The translations under genes and the position numbers were made by a program. From the NCBI RefSeq assembly GCF_900143565.1, contig NZ_FREX01000003.1:522536-586535 (forward strand): 64,000 nucleotides of DNA. Direction: 5' to 3'. This DNA is from Pseudovibrio sp. Alg231-02 (GTDB lineage: Bacteria; Pseudomonadota; Alphaproteobacteria; Rhizobiales; Stappiaceae). The notes below the pieces were generated by a model that saw nothing but the letters and a program-made list of their open reading frames with translations, was not told the origin of the DNA and did not search any database. Positions 35,672 to 45,833 of the stretch are shown here, one piece after another (position 1 is the first letter of the stretch; the number at the start of each line of letters is the position of its first letter).

Positions 35672-35689
35672 TATTCTAGTACTAGAATA
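35672..35689. promoter_or_regulatory. Putative PadR operator B
   Basis: Perfect 18-base palindrome TATTCTAGTACTAGAATA. It shares the arms of site A and starts 24 bases further upstream. Confidence 0.8.
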
Positions 35690-35743
35690 GGTAGTGTTGA
35701 GTCGTCAACGTCTGGCTTTTCAGAGGATGATGCGTGGGGAGGG

Positions 35744-36511
35744 TTATTGTTTGCGGGTGATCATGACGAGCATGTTGTCGCGTAGGCTGACATGCTGGCG
35801 ATAGAGCAGGAGGCAGCGGCAGCTGAATTCACTTTCCCGCTTTTGGAAATACTCGGCATAGCGATGAATGTCGTGCCGGTTCACATCCTCGATCATGTAA
35901 ACGCCATTGCTTGCGAGCAGGTCTACAATGTTCTCGAAGAAGACAATCCCCGCTTCGTAATGGTGGAGGCCATCATCGATGATCAGGTCGTAGGGCTCTG
36001 GCTTTGCGGTGGTTTTGAAGCCTGAGATGCTTTCCGGGCTGGTCTGATCCACCTGATATGTCTGAATGCGAGAATCAGAGAATAAGCATTTTTCGTCAAT
36101 GTCGAGGCCGGTTATCTCAGCATTTGGGAAATAGTCTCTCCAGACGCGAAGGGAAGCGCCGGGTTTGCCTTCTTTGCCCATGTTTGAAAGGCAGCTGGTG
36201 TCATTCGTACCGATGCCGCATTCGAGCACGTTTGTGATCTTGTCGCGGCAATGATCGAAAATCATGCTGTAGAAATCGGTGTAGGTGTGAGGCTCCCAGT
36301 TGAACTGGGTGGTCTCCGGGCAGTTGGTGCCTTTGTCACTGCCGTACACGTCGCAGAGTTGAGCCAGATAACTGTTTCTTGCTGGTGCGTAGAACGCTTC
36401 GATACGCTGTCCGAGATGCTCTTCGACGGATGCTCGTGTTCTTTCCAGTTTGGTTTTTGGGGTGAGCTGTCGAAGGACCTTGTTAAAATCGAGCGTGCTT
36501 GAAGTGTTCAT
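35744..36511 (-). CDS. SAM-dependent methyltransferase, macrolide O-methyltransferase-like
   Basis: 255-residue class I methyltransferase. CDVYGSDKGTNCP near residue 53, YSMIFDHCRDKITNVLECGIGTND (SAM motif I), YFPNAEITGLDID (motif II) and DLIIDDGLHHYEAG resemble the MycE/TylE group, which methylates sugar hydroxyls using a divalent metal. Substrate unknown; neighbours do not suggest antibiotic synthesis. It stands alone. Confidence 0.83.
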   Translation of the reverse strand: MNTSSTLDFNKVLRQLTPKTKLERTRASVEEHLGQRIEAFYAPARNSYLAQLCDVYGSDKGTNCPETTQFNWEPHTYTDFYSMIFDHCRDKITNVLECGIGTNDTSCLSNMGKEGKPGASLRVWRDYFPNAEITGLDIDEKCLFSDSRIQTYQVDQTSPESISGFKTTAKPEPYDLIIDDGLHHYEAGIVFFENIVDLLASNGVYMIEDVNRHDIHRYAEYFQKRESEFSCRCLLLYRQHVSLRDNMLVMITRKQ

Positions 36512-36632
36512 GTTTGCCGCTTCTTACAAATTAGAGCTGAAAGAAGCGTAGATTAACATTCTCAGGTTCTGGGAATACTCCCGCCTTTCTGGTGCAGATT
36601 TCCTTGGTGTGAAGCAGGAGGTCGTCTGTAAT

Positions 36633-36660
36633 AAAAAAGGGCCGCCGAAGCAGCCCTTTC
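36633..36660 (-). terminator. Intrinsic terminator of secA
   Basis: AAAGGGC (36636-36642) pairs with GCCCTTT (36653-36659). Read on the minus strand, a U-run follows (complement of 36633-36638). It lies just after the secA stop. Confidence 0.85.
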
Positions 36661-36681
36661 TTGAACTTGATTAATGTCGGA

Positions 36682-39474
36682 TCAGACAAGTGCACCGTGG
36701 CAATGCTTGTACTTTTTGCCAGATCCACATGGACAAGGCTCATTCCGGCCTACACGACCCCAAGTTTCAGGATCATCTGACTCACGACCGTCTGGTGCAG
36801 ATGCTGCACGTGCTTCAGCCAGTTGGCGGTCCGCTTCCATCATCTCGTCTTCACCAGTCATAGGATTGGTGTGATGTGCTTCCATGTGGGAAGGCATCTG
36901 CGGTGTTTCCGGAGCCTGCTGCTGAACCAATTCAACCATCATCAACTGTGATGTAGTGGTCTGGCGTAGGGTGCTCAGCATGTTTTCAAAGAGAGTGAAG
37001 GACTCTGTTTTGTATTCTTGAAGTGGATCACGCTGTGCGTAGCCACGCAGACCAACTGCAGAACGCAGGTGATCAAGGTTCGCCAGATGCTCACGCCACA
37101 AGTTGTCGATGGTTTGCAGAAGAACTGCACGCTCGATCTGACGCATAACGTCTGGACCGTAGTTTGCAGCCTTACTCGCCATAACCTGGTTGGCTTCCTT
37201 CTTCAGGCGCGCGGTGACTTCTTCGTCTGCAATGCCTTCCTCGTTTGCCCACTCAATAATTGGCAGGTCGAGGTTCAGCTTTGTGCGTGCTTCTTCCTGA
37301 AGGCCTTCTGTATCCCACTGCTCAGGGTAAGCGCGTTCTGGAATGTGTGCTGCGACGAGATCTTCGACGAACTCTTCGCGCATTTCCACAACAGCTTCCT
37401 GAGTAACTTCAGGGTCCATCATTTCGAGGCGCTGATCGAAGACGACTTTACGCTGGTCGTTCATCACGTCATCGAACTTCAGCAGGTTCTTACGAATGTC
37501 GAAGTTGCGAGCTTCCACTTTCTGCTGAGCTTTTTCCAGTGCCTTGTTGATCCAAGGGTGAACGATTGCCTCACCGTCCTGCAGGCCAAGTTTCTGAAGC
37601 ATGGAGTCCATGCGCTCAGAACCGAAGATGCGCATCAGATCATCCTGAAGAGACAGGAAGAACTTGGAGTGACCAGGGTCACCCTGACGGCCAGAACGAC
37701 CGCGCAGCTGGTTATCAATGCGGCGGCTTTCGTGGCGCTCGGTTGCGACAACGTAGAGGCCACCAGCCTGAAGAGCTTTTTGTTTGAGCGCCTCAACTTC
37801 TTTTTTGATGGCGTCTTCTTTTGCAGTACGCTCAGCGCCCTCGGGCATGTCGCCCAGTTCGTTCGCGATACGCATTTCAACGTTACCACCGAGCTGGATA
37901 TCTGTACCACGGCCAGCCATGTTGGTTGCAATGGTCACAGCACCAGGCACACCTGCCTGCGCGATGATGCTTGCTTCTTGCTCATGGTAACGTGCGTTCA
38001 GAACTGCAAAGACCTTCTTTTTACCTGCATCCTTGCCGGTGTACATGCTTGCAAAGCCGAGCGGGTCTGACACATCGATCTGAGTGTAGCCGTTCTTGAT
38101 GAGCAGATCGGCGAGCATCTCGGACTTTTCAATAGATGTTGTACCTACCAGAACAGGCTGACCACGTTCATGGCAGTCATCTACGAGCACCTGAATGGCG
38201 TCGTACTTTTCGGCAACTGTGCGGTACACTTCATCGTCGTCATCGACACGCTGAACAGCAACGTTGGTTGGAATATCCACCACATCTAGGCTGTAGATGT
38301 CCATGAATTCTTCAGCTTCCGTCATTGCTGTACCGGTCATACCAGCGAGCTTGTCGTACATGCGGAAGTAGTTCTGGAATGTGATGGACGCGAGTGTCTG
38401 GTTCTCTGGCTGGATAGCAGCTTTTTCTTTTGCTTCCAAAGCCTGATGGAGGCCCTCAGAGAAACGACGGCCCGGCATCATACGGCCAGTGAATTCGTCA
38501 ATAATAACGACTTCGTCGTTGCGGACGATGTAATCTTTATCGCGTTGGAAAAGCTTATGCGCTTTCAGACCCTGCTGAAGATGGTGAACAGCTGTCACGT
38601 TCTCCACGTCATAAAGCGATTCGCCCTTTAGAAGATCTGCTTCTGTCAAGAGTTGCTCAAGCTTCTCGTTACCTGCTTCAGTAAAGGTTGCGGAGCGAGC
38701 TTTCTCGTCGAGTTCAAAGTCTTCTTCAGTCAACTGAGGAATAAATGTATCGATGAGATTGTAGAAGTCTGTGCGATCTTCCAGCGGGCCGGAAATAATC
38801 AGAGGGGTACGAGCTTCATCCACGAGAATGGAGTCGACTTCATCCACGATTGCATAATGATGCGGGCGCTGGCACATGGACTCGCGATCATACTTCATAT
38901 TGTCACGAAGATAATCGAAGCCGAATTCGTTGTTGGTGCCGTATGTGACGTCCGCTGCATAAGCGGCTTTACGCTCTTCATCAGAGATGCCGTGGACGAT
39001 CAAACCAGTTGTCAGACCGAGGAACCGGTAAACCTGACCCATCCATTCGATATCACGCGTTGCCAGGTAATCGTTCACAGTCACAACGTGAACGCCCTTA
39101 CTTGTCAATGCGTTAAGGTATACTGGAGCAGTTGCAACAAGGGTCTTACCTTCACCGGTGCGCATTTCGGTGATTTCTCCAGCATGGAGAACCATACCAC
39201 CGATGAGCTGCACGTCGTAGTGACGAAGACCAAGGACGCGGCGGGAAGCTTCCCGCACGACTGCAAATGCCGGGACCAAGAGGTCGTCCAGCTTAGCGCC
39301 GTTTGCCAGTTGCTCGCGGAACTCGTCAGTTTTGGCTCTCAGCTGTTCATCTGTCAGAGCTTCCATTTCCGGCTCCAAAGCAGAAATAGCGTCTACTGTG
39401 GGCTTGAGTGTCTTAATCCGACGGTCATTTGCTGAACCAAATATCTTACGAGCGAGTGCGCCGAGCCCCACCAT
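36682..39474 (-). CDS. secA: Protein translocase ATPase SecA
   Basis: 930-residue motor that drives preproteins through SecYEG. NBD1 has Walker [13 protein letters not shown] and the [20 protein letters not shown] segment; the preprotein cross-linking domain, NBD2 ([28 protein letters not shown]), helical scaffold and wing domains follow. The C-terminal zinc-binding SEC-C motif [14 protein letters not shown], which binds SecB and phospholipid, is intact. The length is normal. The gene is divergent from the parvulin gene, an arrangement common in alphaproteobacteria. Confidence 0.98.
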   Translation of the reverse strand: MVGLGALARKIFGSANDRRIKTLKPTVDAISALEPEMEALTDEQLRAKTDEFREQLANGAKLDDLLVPAFAVVREASRRVLGLRHYDVQLIGGMVLHAGEITEMRTGEGKTLVATAPVYLNALTSKGVHVVTVNDYLATRDIEWMGQVYRFLGLTTGLIVHGISDEERKAAYAADVTYGTNNEFGFDYLRDNMKYDRESMCQRPHHYAIVDEVDSILVDEARTPLIISGPLEDRTDFYNLIDTFIPQLTEEDFELDEKARSATFTEAGNEKLEQLLTEADLLKGESLYDVENVTAVHHLQQGLKAHKLFQRDKDYIVRNDEVVIIDEFTGRMMPGRRFSEGLHQALEAKEKAAIQPENQTLASITFQNYFRMYDKLAGMTGTAMTEAEEFMDIYSLDVVDIPTNVAVQRVDDDDEVYRTVAEKYDAIQVLVDDCHERGQPVLVGTTSIEKSEMLADLLIKNGYTQIDVSDPLGFASMYTGKDAGKKKVFAVLNARYHEQEASIIAQAGVPGAVTIATNMAGRGTDIQLGGNVEMRIANELGDMPEGAERTAKEDAIKKEVEALKQKALQAGGLYVVATERHESRRIDNQLRGRSGRQGDPGHSKFFLSLQDDLMRIFGSERMDSMLQKLGLQDGEAIVHPWINKALEKAQQKVEARNFDIRKNLLKFDDVMNDQRKVVFDQRLEMMDPEVTQEAVVEMREEFVEDLVAAHIPERAYPEQWDTEGLQEEARTKLNLDLPIIEWANEEGIADEEVTARLKKEANQVMASKAANYGPDVMRQIERAVLLQTIDNLWREHLANLDHLRSAVGLRGYAQRDPLQEYKTESFTLFENMLSTLRQTTTSQLMMVELVQQQAPETPQMPSHMEAHHTNPMTGEDEMMEADRQLAEARAASAPDGRESDDPETWGRVGRNEPCPCGSGKKYKHCHGALV

Positions 39475-39740
39475 GTGGCGGTCCTTCCTACTTTGGGCGC
39501 GCCGGTTTTTTCACGTCGCGGTCGGGCCCTAAAAATCTTCACATTCGTGATCTAACCAGTCAAAACTCTGTGAGTCTGATCTGGGTCACAGCATATTAAA
39601 CACCTGCGAGTAAAAAAGCAGGCGACAGAGAGATAAGAGTGGGCCGAAAGGTTGTCAACGGCAGTTGCCGTCGCAATATAGTGCTTTGTTGTTTTGCAAC
39701 TCTTTTTAAACTCTCCATAAACAGGAAAGAAAGTGATCTT

Positions 39741-40610
39741 ATGCTTCGTAAATTTACAGGGATCCTAGGTAGTTCAGTTGCTGTTGCTGCTCTGGTTATT
39801 GGGCTGAGTGCAGCGCAGGCACAGGATGCTGATGCGGCTCCAGATCTGGACAAGCCAGTTGCGAAGGTTGGCCAGAGCGTTATTACCGAAGCTGATCTTG
39901 CTTATGCAGCTCAAGATTACGCGCAGCAGCTGCAGCGTGTTCCACCAACCGAATGGCGCAAGGTTTTGACCGATGTGCTGGTTGAGATGAACCTGCTTGC
40001 AGAAGCTGGTGCAGAAGAAAAACTTGCAGAAACTGATGATTTTAAACGCTTAATGGCATTTGAGCGCACGCGTGCACTTCGCAATGCGTATTTCCAGAAG
40101 TACATTCAGAGCGCTATCACCGAAGACGAAGTTAAGGCTGCTTACGAGGCTGAGTATGCCAACTATCAGGGTGCTCCAGAGATCAATGCAGCGCACATCC
40201 TTGTAGAGAAGGAAGATGAGGCGAAGGACATCATTAAGCAGCTAGAAGGTGGTGCAGACTTTGCTGAGCTTGCAAAGGAAAAGTCCACTGGTCCTTCCGG
40301 CCCTAATGGTGGTGATCTTGGTTTCTTCGGAAAAGGCCAGATGGTTCCCGAGTTTGAAACAGCTGCTTTTGCTCTGAAACCGGGTGAGTTTACAAAAGAG
40401 CCTGTGCAAACACAGTTCGGTTATCACGTAATCCTGAACAAGGAAGCACGCACACAGTCCGCTCCAGCCTTTGAAACGGCTGAAGGCCAGATCCGTCAGG
40501 AGCTGGTTCTGACGAAATTCCGTGAGGTGCTTGAAGAGCTGAAAGCCAAGAACACTGTGGAAATCATCGGTGCCGATGCTGATGAAGCGAAAGCTGAAGA
40601 AAGCAAATAA
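39741..40610 (+). CDS. Periplasmic parvulin-type peptidyl-prolyl isomerase
   Basis: 289 residues. A signal peptide (residues about 5-26, ending SAAQAQ) is followed by a SurA-N-like helical region and a parvulin domain at about residues 145-240: HILVEKEDEAKDI, GGDLGFFGKGQMVPEFE and TQFGYHVILN. It should assist folding of exported proteins, consistent with its position beside secA. The start is ATG 39741 (AGGAAAG upstream); the open frame from 39639 is not leader-like. Confidence 0.93.
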   Translation: MLRKFTGILGSSVAVAALVIGLSAAQAQDADAAPDLDKPVAKVGQSVITEADLAYAAQDYAQQLQRVPPTEWRKVLTDVLVEMNLLAEAGAEEKLAETDDFKRLMAFERTRALRNAYFQKYIQSAITEDEVKAAYEAEYANYQGAPEINAAHILVEKEDEAKDIIKQLEGGADFAELAKEKSTGPSGPNGGDLGFFGKGQMVPEFETAAFALKPGEFTKEPVQTQFGYHVILNKEARTQSAPAFETAEGQIRQELVLTKFREVLEELKAKNTVEIIGADADEAKAEESK

Positions 40611-40663
40611 TAGGCTAGTGCTTATTAGCTTTGCTGATTATTGAAATAAAACATCTTGTTTTT

Positions 40664-40704
40664 GTAGCCTCGGATGGCTTAGGCCTTCCGGGGCTACTTT
40701 TTTG
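40664..40704 (+). terminator. Intrinsic terminator between parvulin and argJ
   Basis: 10-bp stem (40664-40673 with 40688-40697, one G-T pair) and a T-run to 40703. It separates the parvulin gene from argJ. Confidence 0.88.
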
Positions 40705-40737
40705 CTGCATAGACACAGTTTTCTTCGGGAGGTTTTC

Positions 40738-41970
40738 ATGTCCGCGACCATTTCTCCACTCGCACCCAAGTCCTATCCAGAACTTCCGGAAGTTAAGGGC
40801 GTTCGAATGGCAACTGCTGCAGCTGGTTTGAAGTATGAAGGACGTACTGACGTTCTCCTGGCTGTGTTTGATGAGCCTGCTCAGATTGCTGGTGTGTTCA
40901 CGACATCTAAATGCACGAGTGCTCCGGTTGACTGGTGTAAGCAGAACCTTTCCAAGGGTGTTGTGCGTGCAATTATGGTCAACTCCGGGAATGCGAATGC
41001 GTTTACGGGCAAGAAGGGGCTCGCATCTGTTGAGCTTTCAGCGGACATCCTTTCAAAGGCGAGCGGGTTTGCTGCGGATGAGCTATATCTGGCGTCTACC
41101 GGTGTGATTGGCGAGCCGCTGCCGGCTGAGAAATTTGCTGGTGTGGCTGGTGGCCTGGTGGCTGATGCTGTCGCTGACAAGTGGATGGACGCAGCCAAAG
41201 CGATCATGACTACGGATACCTATCCTAAGATGAGCACGCGTCGTGTGAAGCTGGGTGATGCGACGGTTACGTTGAATGGTATTGCCAAAGGTGCAGGTAT
41301 GATTGCGCCTGATATGGCGACCATGCTTGGCTTCTTGTTCACTGACGCTCCAATTAAAGCGCCTGCTTTGCAGAGCTTGCTTTCTGAGTGTGTGGGCGGC
41401 TCTTTTAATTCCATCACGGTTGATAGTGATACCTCTACCTCTGACACTGTGCTGCTAGCAGCCACCGGGTCAGCTGGAGGGGACTGGATTGAAGATGCTG
41501 CGGACCCGCGCCTTGCGGAGTTCCGTGAAGCTCTCTCCAGCATGATGCTTGAGCTGGCTCAGATGATCGTTCGTGATGGGGAAGGTGCGACCAAGTTTGT
41601 TGAAGTGCGAGTGGAAGGTGCTGAGAGCGATACTTCTGCAAAGCGGATTGCTATGGCGATTGCAAACTCTCCATTGATGAAAACTGCATTTGCTGGCGAA
41701 GATGCGAACTGGGGCCGCGTTGTGATGGCAGTTGGTAAGGCTGGTGAGCCTGCTGATCGTGATAAACTGGCGATTTGGTTCGGCGATATCCGTGTTGCGG
41801 TTGAAGGAGAGCGGGATCCAGATTACAGCGAGGAAGAAGCGTCTGCTGTCATGAAAGAAGACGAGATCATTCTGAAAGTTGATCTTGGCATCGGAAATGG
41901 CCGTGCGACTGTCTGGACTTGTGACCTCACCAAGGAATATGTGGCAATCAATGGTGACTACAGAAGCTAA
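40738..41970 (+). CDS. argJ: Bifunctional ornithine acetyltransferase/N-acetylglutamate synthase
   Basis: 410-residue enzyme of the cyclic arginine pathway that moves the acetyl group from N-acetylornithine to glutamate. The self-cleavage site [10 protein letters not shown] is present; cleavage before the threonine yields alpha and beta chains and exposes the nucleophile. The N-terminal [17 protein letters not shown] segment appears as [12 protein letters not shown]. The ATG at 40738 has GGGAGG upstream. The stop overlaps the next gene by 20 bases. Confidence 0.97.
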   Translation: MSATISPLAPKSYPELPEVKGVRMATAAAGLKYEGRTDVLLAVFDEPAQIAGVFTTSKCTSAPVDWCKQNLSKGVVRAIMVNSGNANAFTGKKGLASVELSADILSKASGFAADELYLASTGVIGEPLPAEKFAGVAGGLVADAVADKWMDAAKAIMTTDTYPKMSTRRVKLGDATVTLNGIAKGAGMIAPDMATMLGFLFTDAPIKAPALQSLLSECVGGSFNSITVDSDTSTSDTVLLAATGSAGGDWIEDAADPRLAEFREALSSMMLELAQMIVRDGEGATKFVEVRVEGAESDTSAKRIAMAIANSPLMKTAFAGEDANWGRVVMAVGKAGEPADRDKLAIWFGDIRVAVEGERDPDYSEEEASAVMKEDEIILKVDLGIGNGRATVWTCDLTKEYVAINGDYRS

Positions 41971-42772
41971 GCGAGTTCAACCTCGCCAACCGAATTGCGA
42001 TCTGGAAACGGTGTTGAAGCTGGAGCAGGCAAATCTGAATTGCTTTCCCAGCCTCATGGCGCATCATGATGGGAGCTGGATTTCCCGTCTCTCACCGGGT
42101 GGCAGTGCACGCCGGAACAACTCTCTGAACTTTTATGATGCCCAAGACGGTGATGAAGCCGAGAGCCGATTAGATTCTGCACGAGCACGCTTCAAACGGC
42201 TTGAGATGGCGTTCCATGTTCGCTGGACACCTTTGGTTCCCACAGATGTGGATCAGGTGCTGACCTCTCAGAAGTATGCTCGCGTTGATGAGACGCTGGT
42301 GCTGTCACGATCCATTTGGGGGCTTGGTGATACTGATGTGCCTAAAGGGTACAAACTCTCCGAAGTCTCACTGAGTGAATGGATTTCTAGTTACGCGCAG
42401 GTTGACGGTGCAAAGCGTGGGGAGCCTCTGAGTGAAACAGAGCAGGCACTTCATGATGTGCTTTCAAGAGTGACTGTTGAATTGGTCGCGCTGGTGCTTG
42501 AAACTGAAGATGGTGTTCCAGCAGCTGTTCTGCTTGGTGTGGTGGATGGCGATCTACTCGGCATCTTTAGTGTGAAGACGGCTGAAGCGTTTCGTCGTCA
42601 GGGACTGGCTTATGCCTTGATGTGCGAAGTGCAGAGTCTTGGGGCTAAGCGCGGTGCGGAAACTGCTTGGTTGCAAGTGGTGGCAGATAATGCTGCTGCT
42701 GTAGAGCTCTACGATTCCCTCGGGTATCGAGAAGCCTATGCTTATCACTATTGCAAAGATGCCCAGCCTTAA
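41951..42772 (+). CDS. GNAT family N-acetyltransferase
   Basis: 273 residues. The GNAT core is C-terminal: [21 protein letters not shown] is the acetyl-CoA-binding motif A, and [20 protein letters not shown] is motif B; the N-terminal half is a degenerate GNAT-like domain. Substrate unknown. It overlaps argJ by 20 bases and precedes mutT, a cluster seen in many alphaproteobacteria. ATG 41951 is chosen over earlier in-frame codons inside argJ. Confidence 0.88.
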   Translation: MVTTEAKRVQPRQPNCDLETVLKLEQANLNCFPSLMAHHDGSWISRLSPGGSARRNNSLNFYDAQDGDEAESRLDSARARFKRLEMAFHVRWTPLVPTDVDQVLTSQKYARVDETLVLSRSIWGLGDTDVPKGYKLSEVSLSEWISSYAQVDGAKRGEPLSETEQALHDVLSRVTVELVALVLETEDGVPAAVLLGVVDGDLLGIFSVKTAEAFRRQGLAYALMCEVQSLGAKRGAETAWLQVVADNAAAVELYDSLGYREAYAYHYCKDAQP

Positions 42773-42856
42773 GAAAATCAGTAAAATTTCACTCGGGACC
42801 TTTGGTATGGTTTCCAAAAGGTTTTCAGAGTGGTCCTTTGTGAAACGGGAAAATAA

Positions 42857-43261
42857 ATGAAAATTGTGATGGTTGCGGCGTGTGCCTTGATTGATGCTGA
42901 TAACCGCATTCTGCTTGCTCAGCGCCCTGAGGGCAAATCAATGGCAGGTTTCTGGGAGTTTCCGGGTGGGAAGATCGAAGCTGGTGAGACACCAGAGGAC
43001 TGTTTGATCCGTGAATTATCTGAGGAACTGGGAATTACAGTTAAAAAAGAGTGCCTTGCTCCCCTAAGTTTCGCGAGCCACACTTACGAAGATTTTCATC
43101 TGCTGATGCCACTTTACGTTTGTAGGCGCTGGTCGGGCACACCTCACGGGGCAGAGGGGCAAAACCTGAAATGGGTACGGGCAGTGCGTTTACGTGATTA
43201 TGAAATGCCACCAGCAGATGAGCCGTTGATCCCGCATCTAATCGACCTTGTGTCTTATTAG
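42857..43261 (+). CDS. mutT: 8-oxo-dGTP diphosphatase MutT (Nudix)
   Basis: 134-residue sanitation enzyme that removes oxidised dGTP. The Nudix box is complete: GGKIEAGETPEDCLIRELSE followed by ELGI, with the metal-binding REXXEE glutamates. AQRPEGKSMAGFWEFPGGK upstream is typical of MutT. It is the third gene of the argJ-GNAT-mutT group. Confidence 0.95.
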   Translation: MKIVMVAACALIDADNRILLAQRPEGKSMAGFWEFPGGKIEAGETPEDCLIRELSEELGITVKKECLAPLSFASHTYEDFHLLMPLYVCRRWSGTPHGAEGQNLKWVRAVRLRDYEMPPADEPLIPHLIDLVSY

Positions 43262-43290
43262 CGGGAGATCACGGAGAACAAGAGGCAGTA

Positions 43291-43506
43291 ATGGCGTTGA
43301 ATGAGAAAGCGTATCACAATCAGAAATGTGGATTTACGATTGCTCATATGACCGAAGACGAGCGCGGAGCTGCTGCAGTTGAATACGCCATTCTTGCCGC
43401 TTTGATTGTTCTTGCCATTGCCGCCAGCCTGACTGCAATTAGCAGCACGATTTCGGACAACTTCCAGTTCATCTCAGATACTTTGCTTGCCGCGATTTCT
43501 GGCTAA
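43291..43506 (+). CDS. Flp-type IVb pilin
   Basis: 71 residues. The prepilin site lies in DERGAAAVEYAILAALIVLAIAAS: a CpaA-type peptidase would cut after the glycine, leaving glutamate at position 5 of the mature pilin and the usual Tyr after it. The leader is longer than usual (about 26 residues). The pilin polymerises into tight-adherence (Tad) fibres, but no tad assembly genes are in this window. Stops of this gene and the convergent methyltransferase gene abut. Confidence 0.9.
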   Translation: MALNEKAYHNQKCGFTIAHMTEDERGAAAVEYAILAALIVLAIAASLTAISSTISDNFQFISDTLLAAISG

Positions 43507-44391
43507 TCAGGACTTTATCTCTTTAGTCCCAAGCGCCTCGGCCAGGCTGTGTTTTGCAGAGCCGGGCTTTAGTGGTTTCTGTTGAGATTCATGTGGTGCC
43601 CAGCCGGACAGGGATGCGAAAGTGAAGGTTGCACGGATGCGTCCATCTGCATCTGAGTAATCCTGCGCATAGATCTCTGCCGCTTTCATGAAGACCTTCT
43701 TGCTTGTCGGTGACTTCAAGCGTTCTTTCAAAGGGTTCGTTGCACCCATTGCGCGCAGATCTCTGATCAAGTCAAACATGGTGTCGTATCTGACGGTTAA
43801 CCGATCTATGTCGGTTACTGGGAGTGCGAAACCTGCGCGTTGGAGAAGGCCACCGAGATCTCTGGTATCTGCAAATGGTATTACGCGTGGTGATACGCCT
43901 TCACTAACTTCCATTTCGGCGCGCATCAGACAGTCTCGTAACTCCGCAAGGGTGTCAGTTCCCAATAAGAGGCCGAGGAAAAGGCCATCTGGTTTCAAGG
44001 CACGTTTGATCTGGATGAGTGTTCCCGGAAGATCGTCGAGCATCTGTAAGTTAAGTGAAGAGACAATCAGGTCCAGACTTTCCGGCGCGAAAGGCAGGAC
44101 GGCATCATCTACAATCAAATCAGGATCAGACAGGTTTGGGTCTGCACCGAACAGATCGGCTCGCAGCAGGTGTTTGACTTTTCCTGACGCCTTTAGCGCT
44201 TCAAAGATGTGGCCGGTGTGACCGCCGAGATCTACTCCGCAGTCAAACTCTCTGCTGATGAATTCCAGACGATCTTGCAAATCTGCGGCAGCTGCCTTCA
44301 TCAGGAAATCAGCGCCGTCTTGCGCTCTCTTCAATGCAGTCATGCGACGTTGTGCAATGAGTTTACGATCAAAGAGAGTGTGTTCGCTCAT
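43507..44391 (-). CDS. SAM-dependent methyltransferase (BioC/NDUFAF5-like)
   Basis: 294 residues. FDRKLIAQRRMTALKR at the start and the modest SAM motif GVDLGGHTGHI match the alphaproteobacterial homologues of NDUFAF5, the mitochondrial complex I assembly hydroxylase, often annotated as BioC-like. FAPESLDLIVSSLNLQMLDDLPGTL is the following class I motif. Function in bacteria is not settled. It is divergent from comF, the usual arrangement. Confidence 0.88.
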   Translation of the reverse strand: MSEHTLFDRKLIAQRRMTALKRAQDGADFLMKAAAADLQDRLEFISREFDCGVDLGGHTGHIFEALKASGKVKHLLRADLFGADPNLSDPDLIVDDAVLPFAPESLDLIVSSLNLQMLDDLPGTLIQIKRALKPDGLFLGLLLGTDTLAELRDCLMRAEMEVSEGVSPRVIPFADTRDLGGLLQRAGFALPVTDIDRLTVRYDTMFDLIRDLRAMGATNPLKERLKSPTSKKVFMKAAEIYAQDYSDADGRIRATFTFASLSGWAPHESQQKPLKPGSAKHSLAEALGTKEIKS

Positions 44392-44519
44392 GAGGGCGCC
44401 TTTGGCCAGATTGTGCTGTGTGTGCACTATTGGAAATTATAACCCCATTGAACATGGAGTGATGTTCGACGGAGGCTTTGTTAGCTTATTTCTTCTGCAG
44501 ATATATACGGTGAGCACAG

Positions 44520-45365
44520 ATGAGCGACAAGTTTTCTTCTCTGGAGTGGTTGCCTGATGCAGTGGATAGAGCTGAGCAACCGCTTAAACCCAGCTTTCTT
44601 GATATGAAGGTGGCCTCTCATTTAAGGCGAGGACTGAACTTTGCTCTGGATGCTCTGTTTCCTCATAGCTGTCCGATTTGTAACGATTTGGTTCAAGGTG
44701 AAGGTGGTTTGTGTCTGCCTTGTTGGCAGACACTGGAACTGATATCAGCGCCTTATTGTGAGCGGCTTGGTGTTCCGTTGCATTATGAGTTGGGTCCGAA
44801 TGCCTGGAGCGCTGCTGCTCTTGTTAATCCGCCTGATTATGACCGAGCCCGGGCCGCAGCCCTCTACAACGGGCCCGCGCGCGAGCTGGTGAAGCGGTTT
44901 AAGTTTTATGGAGAGATCCGGTTATCGAAGTTTCTTGCCAGGTGCATGCTCAATGCAGCGGCAGAACTTATCGCTTCTGAGAGTTTTCTTATTCCAGTTC
45001 CTCTCCACAAGTCGCGCTTACGTGAGCGCACCTATAATCAGTCTGCTTTGCTGGCGAACGACGTCGGGCGTCATTTAGAGGGGCAAGTGCTTCTTGATGG
45101 CTTGGTTCGAACACGGCGTACTAACCAACAAGTCGGCCTTAAGCGAGGGGCACGGACAGCTAATGTGAAAGGTGCCTTTGCAGTTGCGGATCATTTCCTG
45201 TCAGAGGTATCTGGTGCTCATGTGGTGCTGGTTGATGATGTGCTGACGACAGGGGCAACTGTTGAAGAATGTGCGCGGGTTTTGAAGGCTGCAGGTGCGC
45301 AACAGGTTGATGTACTTGTTTTTGCTCTGGTCGATCCTGAAAATATGTCTGATGATAATGATTGA
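44520..45365 (+). CDS. ComF family protein (phosphoribosyltransferase fold)
   Basis: 281 residues. An N-terminal zinc ribbon (CPICNDLVQGEGGLCLPCW, about residues 56-75) precedes a type I PRTase domain with the PRPP loop VVLVDDVLTTGATVEEC near residue 240. ComF is linked to natural transformation in Gram-positive and some Gram-negative bacteria; its catalytic role is unknown. The gene heads the row comF-grxC-nitrilase-DUF1178. Confidence 0.92.
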   Translation: MSDKFSSLEWLPDAVDRAEQPLKPSFLDMKVASHLRRGLNFALDALFPHSCPICNDLVQGEGGLCLPCWQTLELISAPYCERLGVPLHYELGPNAWSAAALVNPPDYDRARAAALYNGPARELVKRFKFYGEIRLSKFLARCMLNAAAELIASESFLIPVPLHKSRLRERTYNQSALLANDVGRHLEGQVLLDGLVRTRRTNQQVGLKRGARTANVKGAFAVADHFLSEVSGAHVVLVDDVLTTGATVEECARVLKAAGAQQVDVLVFALVDPENMSDDND

Positions 45366-45521
45366 GTGTTGTTGAGGGACTGTCTTAGCCTATGCGATAT
45401 AACGAAGTGATCAACTTGAGTTGAGGTGGACTTGCGGTTTACTTGGACGTGAGCCATATAGACTTCAGTTTTGATGGCTGAATTTCTATTGGCCTTCGCT
45501 GTGTATCCAAAGGACAAGAAT

Positions 45522-45785
45522 ATGGCTCAAGTTACTATCTACACCCGTGATATGTGCGGTTTCTGTGCTCGCGCAAAAAGACTTCTTGATGAGAAGGGTG
45601 TTGACTATAAAGAATTTAACTACAGCGAAGATCCAACGATCCGTAAGGAAATGATTGCCAAAGCAAATGGTGCAAACACATTCCCGCAGATCTTTATCGG
45701 ATCTGAGCATATTGGTGGTTGTGATGACCTGTTTGCATTGGAACGCCGCGGGCACCTCGATGGTCTGTTGAGCGTTGGTCTTTAA
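45522..45785 (+). CDS. grxC: Glutaredoxin 3
   Basis: 87-residue dithiol glutaredoxin with active site CGFC (residues 11-14) where classical GrxC has CPYC, cis-proline segment TFPQIFI and GSH-binding GGCDDL. It reduces protein disulfides with glutathione. The ATG at 45522 has AAGGAC upstream. The CGFC variant replaces the usual proline-tyrosine, as in some alphaproteobacterial members. Confidence 0.94.
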   Translation: MAQVTIYTRDMCGFCARAKRLLDEKGVDYKEFNYSEDPTIRKEMIAKANGANTFPQIFIGSEHIGGCDDLFALERRGHLDGLLSVGL

Positions 45786-45833
45786 AGAAGCTTAGGAAGC
45801 GTATTGCAAACTACGCTTTGAAAGTGAGAATTG

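Noticed and set aside
37018..38070. 350-codon frame opposite secA
   Set aside because: It is a codon-bias shadow of secA with cysteine/phenylalanine-rich sequence and no domain.
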